In this document: in pieces, positions 9,158-20,600 of the stretch
How the letters are laid out: every line of letters begins with the position of its first letter
How positions within the stretch are numbered: position 1 is the stretch's first letter
Assembly: GCA_964035575.1 (NCBI GenBank)
Contig: OZ037892.1
Span: forward strand, 124,001-188,000
DNA from: Rhynchopus sp. YZ270_cl-10
Taxonomy: Eukaryota; Euglenozoa; Diplonemea; Diplonemida; Diplonemidae
Direction: 5' to 3'
DNA: 64,000 nucleotides
Position numbers and translations under genes: made by a program
The notes under the pieces: generated by a model
Told to the model about the DNA's origin: nothing
The model's database searches: none
The model's input: only the letters and a program-made list of their open reading frames with translations

Positions 9158-11618
9158 CTACGCTTCAGCAGCCTCGAGTTCTCTGTGGTGCAAATCATTT
9201 TAAAAAGGGATTTTTCTCAATCAAATGACGTACCTCTTTTTGTCCTTCGCAAGGGCTATGAACTCAGGGAGTCTGTGCAGCGTCACGCGAGTACTCCGTC
9301 CGTCAGTAATCAAATCGTGCACCATTCCACCCGCAGGGATGCAGAACATTAGGTCCATTTCCTGCGTTTTTTGTTGATAAATTGTAGGTTGCCTCGGTTG
9401 TGTTGCCCACAGTTGTGCAATCTCCACTTTCCTTTTTTGTGTCGACAATCACTTCGCTCCAAAAACAGAACAAAGTTCTGTACTCAGAGTTGGCTGAAGC
9501 CTTTGTACTGCAGGCATAGACGTAGGTCGTCTTCAACCCTAAAAAGCTTTTATTTTGTTGTGTCGCCAATCACTTCGCTAGCATAACTCCTTTACATACC
9601 TCGAGGTCAGAGTCCGTGATTTCCTTGTCAGCCAGCATTGTCTCGATGTCTGAGATCATCGGGAGGAAGTCTCTGTCAAGCTCGCGTGTGCGTGGGCTCA
9701 TGGTGGCTGCACGGAGGTGCTGCTTCAGTTTGCAGAGTTTCTCCTGGTCCTCCTCGGCCACCTCGAGCAGCAGGTCCAGGCCACGGTACTCTTCGTCCTC
9801 GTCCGAGCAGAAGGAGGCTGCGCTGTGGCGCCGCACGCCGTTGCTGTCGGGCGTCTTCTTCCCGTTGCTGGAGGGGCTGCGGTCGGGTGCAAGGTTCGCC
9901 CCATTAGTATTGGCTTTCGCAGGTGCCTTTTCCTGCAGACCGTCCTTCAACTTCTGCACAGAGAGACTATGCGGGAGCGTCTTCCGTCCACCTTCTACAG
10001 TGTACTCCACCTCAAAGTCGGTCTGTGGAAAACGAAAAAAAAATAGTAGAATGTGTAAAGAACAGGCTTGAGGCAGGCCCTGTGTGCACTACGTCAACGA
10101 AAAAACCCATGAAACCCCGAAAAAACTGATTTCAAAAAACCCAGCGTAAAAAAAAACCTCAAAAATCACCCCTCCTTGCATCATGGGGATGCGAAGACAC
10201 ACCTTGTCTGTGGTAGGGCTGAACAGATCCTTCTCGAAGTGGGTAGGGGAGAAGCACCCCTTCTTCTCCTCCTCTCCGTCCCAGCGCTGCTCCTTCGGGA
10301 GCTGCACGGAGAGCGTTCTGCGCAGTGTCTTCTTGCGCTCCTGCTGCTTGGTGCCGGGGGCGTGCTGCTGCAGGCGCGTGGCTGCTGATGCGGACGCAGC
10401 TGCGAAGGGACCACTCGTCTCGCCACCTCCACCGCCACCTCCACGCGTGCTCTTCACAAACGCCTTCGCCACATAGTCGGTGCCCTTCTCCTCCAGCTCC
10501 TTCCCAAGGTTGATGAAGTCGGGCAGCAGCTCCTTCGTGACGGGTATGTTGTTACCACCCTCGACCAGAGGCACAATACGACCGTTGATGGCACCACAGA
10601 AGACTAGACCCATCTCCTGCAGGTCTTTGTCGCTGAAGTCAGATGCGATCAACTGTGGTGAGGTTGTGTAAAGATGCATACAAAAACTTCTTTCCTCGCA
10701 CAGAGCGATGGTTTAAACCAAAATTCTATAATAACATACCCCATCGAGGAAGTGGAAGAAGTTTTGCAGCGACTTTGGGCTGAGCGGGGAGGCGGGCTCC
10801 CTGGGGGGCGCATTGCTGCTGTACGGGGCGGCTGCGGTGGGCGCTGCCGCTGCTGCTGGTGCTGCTGCTGCCTGTTCTTCGAGGAGGCCCTGCTTGGAGA
10901 GTTTCGTCGGCATGACGGGCTTCTTGGTGTCGACCTCGAAGTCGGTTTCGTTGCACACAGGCGAGAAGAGGTCGTGCTTGAAGTGTGTAGGGGAGTACAG
11001 CTCATCTGGGGGCACCTCCCCGCCTTTGCACACAACAGAGAGGGTACGCTTGAATGCAGGCCGTTTCGATGCAATGTCGTGTTTTCTCAACGAATCTGAG
11101 TCCAACGGCTGTGGTCTGTTCTTGTTGGTCGGCGACTTCGACCCGCTGTGCGTGCTCTGCGTGGAGTGCGGGCTCTTTGCGTACAGCGCCTTTGTTGCGT
11201 CGGGTGAGGATATCGCGGGGCTGGTGTGCGGCATGTCGCGCTGTGGTGTGGGGCTGGGTTGGTACTGTGCGGCGGGTTGGTAAGGGTAGGGTGTGCCGTT
11301 CTGCTGGGGTGCGATGGGGACGTGGTGCCTTTGGAGCTTGTGGTTCATGACGCTTGCGAGGTCGATGTTGCATTTGTCGGCAAGGCGTACCGTGTACGCG
11401 AGGATGTCACCCAGCTCCTCCTCCACGTTCTTGCAGTCGTCGCGGTGCAGTGTCCGGTTCGTTTCGTCCCATCGGAACACCTGCGCCAGGTCGCCTACCT
11501 CCTTCTGAAGCGCCATCAGCAGGTTCCGCGGTGTGTGGTACCGCTCCCAGTTGTTCTCCTCCGCCACCTTGCTCAGGTCCCCGCGGATCGCATCGAGCGT
11601 CGTGTGCTCCCAGGCCAT
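9158..11618 (-). CDS. DCTPP1/MazG-like pyrophosphatase with HECT-like repeat tail, 5 exons
   Basis: Exons: 10740-11618, 10203-10652, 9600-10022, 9234-9361 and 9158-9182, all joined in phase 0 except the last junction (phase 2), for about 634 residues. Introns are 87, 180, 238 and 51 nt. Residues ~1-110 are an all-alpha MazG-type domain closest to DCTPP1, which hydrolyses dCTP analogues: NNWERYHTPRNLL, EVGDLAQVFRW and EEELGDILAYTV. The first metal motif is ExxD instead of the usual ExxE. The tail holds a duplicated module: TLSV, then SPTHFKHDLFSP or SPTHFEKDLFSP, then TDFEV, and later a stretch like the HECT N-lobe (EMGLVFCGAINGRIVPLV with NNIPVT; EMDLMFCIPAGGMVHDL). No HECT catalytic lobe follows. 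The ATG at 11618 was preferred because upstream in-frame starts are TTG only. DCTPP1 itself is usually about 170 residues, so most of this protein is extra. Exon joins are supported by the repeat alignment. Confidence 0.82.
9371..9432 (+). repeat. Dispersed family-A repeat within intron 3
   Basis: A TTGTTGATAAATTGT...CACAGTTGTGCAATCTCCAC segment lies inside an intron of the pyrophosphatase gene. Relatives are at 14590, 36726, 37494, 38584, 55122 and 55187, all in the same orientation. Confidence 0.6.
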
Positions 11619-11833
11619 TGCAGCCAGTAAATCGTCCTTTTGTTGCCTCAAATATATCAAGGTGGTGTGTACTATGGGTGTCCCACGTCGGGGAGAAAGG
11701 GGAAAAAATGTGTGTTTTCTGGGTTTTTATAGGGGGGTGAAAAAAGTGGTAAAGAAAGGGTCACATAATGTACAAGATTTATTCGACCTTTTTTTGTTTG
11801 AGAAAACCTTCACAAAACCACATGGCAATGATA

Positions 11834-13804
11834 CTATGCACGCCCTCTACCCTTGCCACCTTTGCCTCTGCCCCGACGGCTTCCTCCACCACCACCGCGA
11901 CCTGCTGTGTTCTGTGCGCCTTCTGTGACACTACCATCAGCATCACCACCACCACCCACAGCACGCACCCGACGCTTAGCCGGAAGGGCAGCAGGCTGCG
12001 TGGACGCTGTCGTAATGTGCGCGACGTTTGCTGCACCCTCTTGCCCCTCTGCCGTCTGTGCTGTCACCTTAACAGCAGGCTTCTTCCTTGTGAGGCAGAG
12101 CCCAAAGGGCACTGCGGATGCTGTGTTTAAATGTGAGGTGCCCCCAAACCTGAACGGGGCAGGAGCAGGCTTGGGTTTGCCCCCCTCTGTTTCCTCTGCG
12201 TTCTTGAGAAGCGCTTTCGCCTCGCTCCGCCCGCGGACGTACTGCAGCGTTGCGAACGCTGTCCGGTGTTCGCCATTTTCCGCCAACGCTGCTGCGCCGT
12301 GTGCTAGCAGCGCTGTGCACATCGGGAGTGCTGCGAAGCTTTGCGCGGCATAGTGGAGGGGTGTGTTGTGCGAGGCGTCGTACGTCGTGACCTTGGCCTT
12401 ATGCGAGAGGAGCATATCCAACAGCGCAGACGCCGACGTGAGGAGTGGGGAGAGGTAGGGCTCGTGGGCAGCCACGGAACAGATGTGGTGCACTGCGGTC
12501 TGGCCTCGCCGGTCGCAGTGGTCCACATCCGCGCCACGGTCCAGGAGGAATGCAACGACGTCAGCGTCGCAGCGTGAGGTTGCGCTGAGAAGCGGGTTCC
12601 ATCCACTGGCATCGCCTCCGTCGATGCTGGCGTGGTGCTGCAGCAGCAGCTCGCACGCCTTCACGCCACCCTCCGCAGCAGCAGCAGACAGCGGTGTCAT
12701 CCCATGTATGCCGGTTTTGTTCACGTCGGCGCCCTTCTGCAGCAGGTACCCCAGCAGGGTGTACCCCTGCTCAGGGGTGGTGGTCGTGATGACAGTGTTG
12801 TTCCCGCCGAAGCCAAAGCAGCAGCGCAGTGGGGTGCCCCTGAAGCTCGTCTTATTGATATCCGCCCCGTTGTCAAGGAGGAGTGTGCACAGTGCGACGT
12901 GTTGCGCGCAGGCGGCGTAGGTGAGGGGCGTTTCACCTTGTGCATTGCTTTTGTTCACGGAGGCACCTTTGGAGACTAAGAATTCTGCGATTTTTGTGTG
13001 TTTTGCTTGCGTTGCGGCCATAAGCGGGGTGTCCCCTTTGGAGCCGGTTTTATTGAGATTTGCGCCCTTTGAGACCAGCATTTCGCACGCAGTTTGCGAG
13101 GTGAAATGCGCAGCTACGTACAATGGGGGGCCAAGAGGGCAGCACTTTGCGTCCACCCTGGCACCATTTGCCACAAGAAGTGCGCACATCTCGGCGCAGT
13201 CCTCTATCGCTGCCTTTGCGAGCGGGGTTGTCTCCGTCACCTCTGTTGCACGGCACACATCTGCCCCGTACTCCACCAACAGCCTTGCTGCCAAGGTGTT
13301 CCCCACATCCATCGCTGTGACCAAAGGTGTCTCGCCGAGCATGCTCTCTGAGCCTCGTGGCGCCTCGTTGCTGAGGTATTCACGGAGCAGCGTGTCGTCG
13401 TGTACCAGAGTGAAGACAGTCTCGGCAGGGACGGTGCCGGTCTGCAGGACCAAGGTGCGCAGTGTGTGTGGTGTCGCTTCGGATGCGGAGAAGCAGAGCG
13501 CAGAGGGTGCGTCGCTGGCAAGCAGCTCGGCGTAGCAGTCGGGGTCGAGGTTGTACTGTGCAAGCGTCTGCTGGGCCTGCAGGCTCAGTGGGATGTCCAC
13601 CGTGACGCGGCTGCCGCTGCTGACGTCAAGTGTGTGCAGCTCCGTGTCTTCGTCGACCTCCAGGAGCGTCCCGTCCAGATACAGTATCGGCACATATTCC
13701 AAGGCAAAAAGCTCCTGCACCAGGTCACGCACGTCGCCAATGCTGGTGTCGCCCTCGACCTCCACAGAGACCTCTTCGCTGCTGCAGACGAGGAGGAGCT
13801 CCAT
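11834..13804 (-). CDS. Ankyrin-repeat protein with ubiquitin-like N-terminus and RGG tail
   Basis: A single-exon, 656-residue protein. Residues 1-75 (MELLLVCSSEEVSVEVEG..., with IGDVRDLV and YLDGTLLEV) have the pattern of a ubiquitin-like beta-grasp domain. About eleven ankyrin repeats follow from ~residue 150 to 570, with typical cores such as GDTPLMAATQAKH and GETPLTYAACAQH. The last ~45 residues are rich in Gly/Arg (AGRGGGGGSRRGRGKGG), suggesting RNA or nucleic-acid binding. The start at 13804 is favoured because CCCCACAG, a good spliced-leader acceptor, lies 15 bases before it and the ubiquitin-like domain begins exactly there. A related N-terminal module occurs on the beta-propeller gene at 58385. 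Function is unknown; the architecture suggests an adaptor. Confidence 0.85.
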   Translation of the reverse strand: MELLLVCSSEEVSVEVEGDTSIGDVRDLVQELFALEYVPILYLDGTLLEVDEDTELHTLDVSSGSRVTVDIPLSLQAQQTLAQYNLDPDCYAELLASDAPSALCFSASEATPHTLRTLVLQTGTVPAETVFTLVHDDTLLREYLSNEAPRGSESMLGETPLVTAMDVGNTLAARLLVEYGADVCRATEVTETTPLAKAAIEDCAEMCALLVANGARVDAKCCPLGPPLYVAAHFTSQTACEMLVSKGANLNKTGSKGDTPLMAATQAKHTKIAEFLVSKGASVNKSNAQGETPLTYAACAQHVALCTLLLDNGADINKTSFRGTPLRCCFGFGGNNTVITTTTPEQGYTLLGYLLQKGADVNKTGIHGMTPLSAAAAEGGVKACELLLQHHASIDGGDASGWNPLLSATSRCDADVVAFLLDRGADVDHCDRRGQTAVHHICSVAAHEPYLSPLLTSASALLDMLLSHKAKVTTYDASHNTPLHYAAQSFAALPMCTALLAHGAAALAENGEHRTAFATLQYVRGRSEAKALLKNAEETEGGKPKPAPAPFRFGGTSHLNTASAVPFGLCLTRKKPAVKVTAQTAEGQEGAANVAHITTASTQPAALPAKRRVRAVGGGGDADGSVTEGAQNTAGRGGGGGSRRGRGKGGKGRGRA

Positions 13805-13827
13805 TGTGCATGCTTGTTGCTGTGGGG
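13805..13827 (-). promoter_or_regulatory. Candidate spliced-leader acceptor, ankyrin gene
   Basis: On the minus strand a CCCCTCTTCAAAACCCCACAG tract in two parts (pyrimidine run, then CACAG) ends 15 bases before the ATG. Comparable sites precede the genes starting at 24168, 33284 and 59515. Confidence 0.45.
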
Positions 13828-13915
13828 TTTTGAAGAGGGGGTATTTCATAAGGTGGGATGAGAAGGGTCCTAGGCAGAGCGAGGGCACAAAGGATACAAA
13901 GGAAGGCTGTGACAC

Positions 13916-14974
13916 TGTTTGTCAATAGGGCGCCCGCGGTGCGGGACATTCATGAGTGGGTGTCGGCCTTCCACTGGAGACAAGGTTAACGGACACTCGA
14001 CCAAGGACCGTGCGAACCTCATTCTACAGAGCCTGTTCAAGACTGCTGTGAGAGTGCTGCGTGGGCGTTACAGAATGCCTTATGTCAGAAGAGAGGAAGA
14101 AGGAGAGGAAGCGCTACACTGTGCAGCATGAGAGGCTGGTGCTGGAGTTACGTGAATCGTTGGGCGCAAAGACCGATGTGTCTACAATGAGTAACTGATA
14201 AAAGTCGGGTGGGGTTTTCTCTGCTTCAATCTAAATTGTGGGAGGGGACGCATTGGGGAACAAATAAAAAGTAGAGTTGAAATATAAAGCCCTCTCGTGA
14301 CAGTGTACCTTACGTACATGGCCGACTGTACCAAGTAAAAAGGAGATTGGTGTGGCCTAGCCCAAAAAATGTACACTTTTGTGGACTTCACGTGGAGGCA
14401 GAATAGCTGATTTCAGCCACACCAGAAATAAGCCTCACACAGGGTGGGGGGTGTTGCAAACCAGCACGGTGTAGGGGTCCCAAAGCCTATGCTTTTTTGC
14501 ATTTTGTATCGACAACCACGTCACGATGGTGGGTTGCTGTAACCTGAAGGAAAGGAGACAGACGTGCCAGCCTTTATTGATAGGAAATTTGTTGGATTAG
14601 TGCAGCTGCCATATAGACTGTTCACTTTTCTAAAACCCTGGCCGTCGAGGGTAGGTCGGAGACACGCTAATTTCGAGTATCTTCACGGCAGGGGGTTTCT
14701 ATTTTTTGCCGCTTCTAAAATTTTCAAAACAATCGTCTGTTTCTTCCAGATCTCTGCTCTAAAAATACACACAAGAAATGGAAAATCTATACATAAAAAG
14801 AGAGAGAAAAACTACCCTGTCATTGCACATTGTGGTTTGTACCTCACGTGCACACATATCAACGAACACCTCTAGCTTGTTCAACACAGACATCTCATTC
14901 AAGAGCGTACTAAGTGGACACAGACCGCACAAAAGAGAAAAGTTGGAAAGATGGTCCTTTAAAAACATCAATTT
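13916..14974. other. Intergenic region with protein-like fragments and repeats
   Basis: On the plus strand, 13970-14200 contains short protein-like stretches (such as DRANLILQSLFKTAVRVLRG and HERLVLELRES). They look like a decayed copy of something I cannot identify. Hairpin-family sequence lies at 14281-14340 (CCCTCTCGTGACAGTGTACC) and a family-A repeat at 14590-14630. The rest is AT-rich with no gene seen. Confidence 0.45.
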
Positions 14975-17236
14975 TTAGAACAAAATATCATGAATCTGGC
15001 TTTGGGTCAGTCCGCAGGCGGTCACCTTCGAAAACCCTCCGTTCCCCATTTCTTCCCCCGGATGCTGCTGCTGTGGCACCGCCACTGTCTCTGTCACCGG
15101 AAGCACCTTGGGCTCAACGAACGTGGTCCTGGTAGTAGGGATGTCGGCGTACGCACCGAACCCTGGCAACTCGGACACATGTGGGATCCTTGGCGAAGGA
15201 GGTGGCATGACTGCTACTGGCACTGGCACGGGTATGGGAACTGATACTGGAACTGACACTGGTACTGGCACCGACACTGGCACCACTACCGGTGCCGACG
15301 TGGGCACCGCAAGACTGCCACCACCGTCACCTCTCTTTGGCCTGACCGGCGACACAGCACGATGCTGCGCACCACTTGGCACATCACCACGACCACTCTC
15401 CACCACCCCAAACCTCGACCCAACCTTGGGCAACGTCCTCGGACTCCGCCGCCCGCCTGTGTAAGAGAGCGGCAGCACGGAGCGCTTTGTGGGTGCCCAG
15501 CCGTCTGGGCGCACGATGGAGAGAAGTGCTTCGACGGAGTCGGCCTTCACGGAGTACTCAAGCTGGGTGACGGTGAGGTCTGGGTGCAGGGCACGGAGGG
15601 TTTGGACGACTTCTGTTACGTCGGACGCTGCGAGACGGAGAAGCATGTCGAACTCGGTTGGGACACGCACGCCCAGGAGGCCTGCTGCTGTGTACACGAC
15701 CTCGGTGATGCTTGCAACAGGGATGCACCGGTTCACTCGGGTGTCGCTTGACATCTGGTACAGCGCGGCGTCTGAGATCAGCACCACACGCGGTTCATCC
15801 GGACGTCCCGAAGCGATCCGCAGGCAGGGCACAAGACAGTACACTATTGCCTGCTGGCCACCACGCTGCAACAGTGCGGCAAAGGACTTCAACTCCGGTG
15901 GGAGCGACTGCGGGACGACGACGTGCAGGGGTGGGGGTGAGCCGGACCGTGCTGTCACCACCTGCTGCTGCTGCGGCGGCGGTGGTGCTGCGGGTTGGAC
16001 AGGCTGCATAGCAATGGGTGTGGGCTCCACCGGCACAGCCATGGTCGGCGGCTGCACAGACTGCATGATACCATACGGCTGATATGACACGACTGCCTCA
16101 GGGTTAGGTGGCGAGAAGTGCTGCGACTGGCGCATCGGGGGCTGGACTGACGGCGGGAAGTACACTGCAGGCACTTCGTGGTACGGCTGCGGGACGTGGC
16201 TGATGAGCGGGAGCACGGGGCTGAGTGGCGACGGTCTGAGGTGGTCACGTGGTGGCATCCCACCGCCCTGCGTCTGCAGCAGTTGCTCTGGTGGTGTGGG
16301 GTCGAGGATGGTGGCACCCCCTCCATGCACGGTGGGCTGCTTGCTGTGGGGTGATGAGTAGGGAGAGTCGTCGTCGTCGTCGTGCAGCTGCTGTTCGGGT
16401 TCAGAACGCTCGCTCTGCGTGCGTCGTGTGGTCGCACGCTGCGAGCCTGATAGCTCGCTGTCTGTGGAGCACGTCTGTGTCGCAGACCCCTCCTCGCTGT
16501 CCCTGCTCTGGCTCTCCTCCACACGCACCAGTAGAGGCGACGGTGGTGCTGCAGGCTGCACCTTGTCCAGCGGCTCCACGTACGACGTCGTTGTCCCCAC
16601 TGGGTGCGCCACGGAGCACATAGCCGCCTTGCTGTTCGGGAAGCGTCCCACGAGCAGCGCCTTTCCACCCGTCCCATGGCGGTACAACGTCTGCAGCACT
16701 GCTGCAAGCTCACGTGCCTCTACCTCTGTACGGACGCGGAAGGCCACAGCAGTCTTCTTTGACGCTGAAGACGATGCGCGCACCAAGATCACGACCTTGC
16801 ATTCCTGAAGGAGAAAAGGTGAAGAGAACGGGAGAAAAAGACGAGTGTTTGGTGGTACGGCAAGGAGCCACCTCGCATAATAAAACAATGCAAGACAATA
16901 CCTCGTCCATGGTCTTTGCGATACGTGAGTATGCAACCTTATCCATCACTACTTGCTCATCCTCGGAGACTAGAACCTGTAAGAAGAGGTGGCGTTTGAA
17001 AGCAAGGGGCGTAGGGTAGGTGTGCTTTGTTTTGAAACAAGCATGGGTACGTTCTGCACAATGTTGGCTATGGGTTTGAAACCTGGCCCCTCTGGTGCGT
17101 TGTACTGTGTGCATACCAATTTGTGCCGCCCCATGACCAGCGTGGCAGGCATCTCGACAACAGCTTTGCTGTACGGGTCGCGTGCAATGCGTGCGACACC
17201 ACCCACGTAGAAGACAGGGTCGATGTCGAGGGGGAC
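14975..17236 (-). CDS. Multi-PH/TH1-like domain protein, 3' part or separate gene
   Basis: Three exons are clear: 17117-17236, 16902-16976 and 14975-16804, all phase 0, with introns of 140 and 97 nt. The first three exons together encode a PH-like unit (VPLDIDPVFYVGG, HKLVLVSEDEQVVMDK, KVVILVRASSSASKKT). A second unit with VLISDAALYQMSSDTRVNRC and ITEVVYTAAGLLGVRV lies further on and closely resembles the last unit of the neighbouring 17650-24168 frame. Between them is a Pro/Gln/Ser-rich linker, and the C-terminus has an alternating Pro-Val tract. I cannot find the start codon. Either the chain continues from the upstream frame through an exon near 17300-17600, or a short first exon is hidden there. 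PH/TH1-like folds bind membrane lipids or proteins; no function is known for this family. Confidence 0.7.
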
Positions 17237-17649
17237 CTGTTGGGAGGATTGGCGGTGGAGGAGGGGAGAAGGGAGGAGGGTTACAGTGCTGATACTGACA
17301 AGGAAACAAGAGAAGAGAAGAAACGGCCACTTTGTGCAGTCGTGTAGGGAGAGCGTGATCTGTGGAATTTGCGATGGGTCCTGTTCTGGACGCACTGCGC
17401 AGTGAGAAGCCACCTGGATCCTCGTTGCCCTTTCAGTTGGTGCAGGGAAATGCCAGACAAGGCAATACAGGAGGCAATGCAGAGGGATGCGCAGCGACAG
17501 GCACAGAAGAAGGTGGATATGAAAATCCACAAAAAGCTCTCCAGCAGCCGCAAAAAACTAAAATCGTGGAGCTCGTCCTCTGTCTGCACTACATTATCAA
17601 AAAACAAAAAAAAAAGCAAAAAAAAACATCTCCGATCCTACCTACATAC
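17237..17649. other. Unresolved junction between two PH-repeat reading frames
   Basis: The upstream frame ends in a GTATGT donor at 17649, and the next sure acceptor is CCAACAG at 17237. An exon candidate on the minus strand begins TEDELHDF after a TGCAG acceptor near 17588 and could end at a GTATCA donor near 17296. However, the plus strand of the same DNA reads as a charged helix (MPDKAIQEAMQRDAQRQAQK), which looks at least as protein-like. Transcript data would settle whether one or two genes exist here. Confidence 0.4.
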
Positions 17650-20600
17650 CACCGATGCCAACTTCGGCGGCAGCTCTGCGTGCGCTGTGCATGGCAGCGC
17701 GTTCTCTCTGTCCCACGCGAGCTTGGGCTTCTGCACAGACGCCACCACCGTCTCCTCCTCTGCATACGAATGACGCACAACAGACGCCTCAGGCATGGGG
17801 TCCACCGGAGGCAGAGGCACCATGGGCACCATCACTCCTGACCCATGCGTCTCCTCCACATAGTGTGTCGTGTGCACGACGGCAGGCGACTTCGGCGGGT
17901 TCAGCAGGAACGGCGTGTCCACATAGGTGATCTTGATGAGGTCCGCCTCGTTCAGGTTCGCGTCAGGTGGACGTGCCCTGTCCAGTGTGTCGAGGAAGTC
18001 TGCATCCGTCTCGAGTGTCCGCAGCCCTGCCCCAGGGCAGAGGTTGCAGAGAACCAAGCGCAGGTGCACCGCCTCTGTGAAGGAGGCACAGCGTACCAGC
18101 AGATCCCATTGGCTTGGGATGCGTACACCGACATAGCAGTTTGCCTGGGGAGACCCGTAGACGACTTCTGTGACCTGGAGCAGGTCGATGCATCTGTCCA
18201 CGCATGTGTCCGTCGAGATGAGGTACAATGCACGGTCGCCAACTGCGCAGAGCTGGCGTACGGCAGCGCTGCGACTGGAGAGACCGACACCTTCCACTTC
18301 GTAGGCAGTGACCATGGCTGCGAAGTGGAGGAGCGGGACCGTGTCGTGCTCCCCTGCAAGGTGTGCCGCCATGCTGTGCGCCTGTGTGTTCTGCAGACGG
18401 TCCAGGTCCGTGGGGGGGAGCGTGACAGAGCGTGACACTGCAAGCCCCGTGGTGTCGCCTGCTGCGTGCGCCTCAAGGATGCGGAGGATCTCTGCATTCA
18501 CACCGACAGCAGCCTGCGCCACCTCGAGGGTCACCTGCAGGCGCGGGCTGCGTCTTGCAAGCCCCGCTACTGTGTCGCACTCCACTCGCTGCTCTTTGAG
18601 AACATGCTGCAAAATGGAGATCTCCGCACGCAGCTGCACCGCACCAGAGGAGGCCTCTGTCGTCAAGTGGGTCTGGGTCTGACTCTGACTCTGACTCTGC
18701 GTCTTCCGGGTTGGCCGTGCACTCGAGACGCGACCATCAACACCTTCAAAGGAGGTCTTCTTCCTTCCGCCGCTGCTGGGACGCTCGTCTTCGAAGAGGG
18801 GGCGTAGCTGTGGGCTGGTGAGCGTTGATGATTTACGTTTGTATTCACTCCAGGTGGGCTTGCTGCTTTGGGGGGTCGTGGCACCGTGGGAGGGGGCACG
18901 GCGGAAGGGCGTCTGCTCCGTCGTGTGTTGCGGCTGCTGTGCTGCCTGCACAACAACCTCCACCTCAACAGGGGTCAGCACCTCCGCCACCTCCTCCGCC
19001 AGCAGCACAACCTCACACAACGGCTCATCCGACTTCAATGTACCCTCCATCCCTTCATCCCATTCATGCACATACAACCCCTTTGCACAGAGAAGCGTGA
19101 GGACGTGACAGAGCTCAGACGCCTCACGCGGGGAGACACATTGAAAGGTGACAGAGGTGTGCCCAGAGAAGCCGATACCGACACCACCATTGCCGTCGAC
19201 GTGGAGGCTGTTCACCTTCGTCAAGGGCGTGCACCGGAGGACACGACCTGTACCCGCCGCTATGAACAATGCATCATGCGTCACAAACACTGCCAACACC
19301 GCAGGAGGCCCCTGTGGCAACGTATACGGCACCGCCTTGCCCACCCAATACACCTGCGCCTCTCCCTCCATCCGAGACAGCACAGAGAAGAACCCCTTCA
19401 GCTCTGCCCCCAACTGCGCCAGCTCCACGACACGCACGTCACGCAACGCTGTCCCCACCTCCACCCGCACCGGCGGTGGTATCAACGCACCCGACAACAC
19501 AGACAAGGACAACCGATCTGCACGACCTTGCTCGCCTTCTCGATCGTTCGGCGTGACCTTCGGAGGGGGGAGGGGTTCGGGGGTAAGCGCAATGGACGCA
19601 GATTGGACACGGGTTGGGCTTCCGGGGAGCAAAACTGAGACCGGGATGAGAATCGGGGAGGAGTGGGATACACCAATGTTGGCATGGTGCTGCACAGAGA
19701 CAGAACGTATTCGGGCAGGTCCGCATGCACGGCGAAGAGCAGAAAGCGCCTCCTCAGAAGCACCCTGTTGGTTCGGTCGGAACAGAACGCCTGCCGCATC
19801 CACGGTGCCGCTCGCCACCCCCACCCACCCATCTTCCGACACAATGAACTGATCCACATTCGTCACCGGAACGCTCCTAGGCGCACCTTCCAAAGGTAGC
19901 ACCGTCACCGCAGTCGGCGTCACCACCATAGCACCGCTCACCACATCGTTTGCGTCGTCACTCAACGCAACGTCTCCTAACGCACCCCACAGCACAGCAA
20001 CATGCCCATCAGACGCACCGAGCATCTGTTCCACCAGAGGGGGCACCGTTGCGAACGCTGCCGCAGCTTGGTTCAACTGCATTGCAGGAACGTTGATGAC
20101 ACGGAGTGGTGTGGATATCGGTCCGGTGCAGGCAATGCTCAAAGGGTGCAGCAGGTCTTCCCCTTCTGCATCACTGCCGTGGTACAGCGAGGAGTGGATG
20201 ACCGCAGCGCTGGGAGACTGCTTGCGCTGCACGTTGTGCGGTGTGAGCACCTCCAGCAGCTGCTCCTGCTGCTCCTTGCTGGCAACACGCAGCACCACAG
20301 GAAGCCCCTGCGACGCCGCCAGCCCAAAGCTGCAGTCCGCTCCACACAACACATCTGTTATATGCTCTAACGCAAGACACCGTCTCACCCGACAGGGCCG
20401 CCCCTCTCCACCTTGCACTACATACAACGCAGTGTCGCTTATCAACAGAATACGATGTGCCGACCTGGACGGACCTACGTGGACAACCTTTTGCGCAGCA
20501 AGCAGCAAAGGCTGGCCTCGCCGTGCGCAAGCCAAGGGGGACATCACAGAGAGGACGTCTCTGTCGGCGACCTGCTTGACAGCGGTGTGGCAGCGTTCCA

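Noticed and set aside
15108-15464. Thr/Gly repeat protein on the plus strand
   Set aside because: Antisense of the Pro-Val tract in the PH-repeat protein's C-terminal linker.
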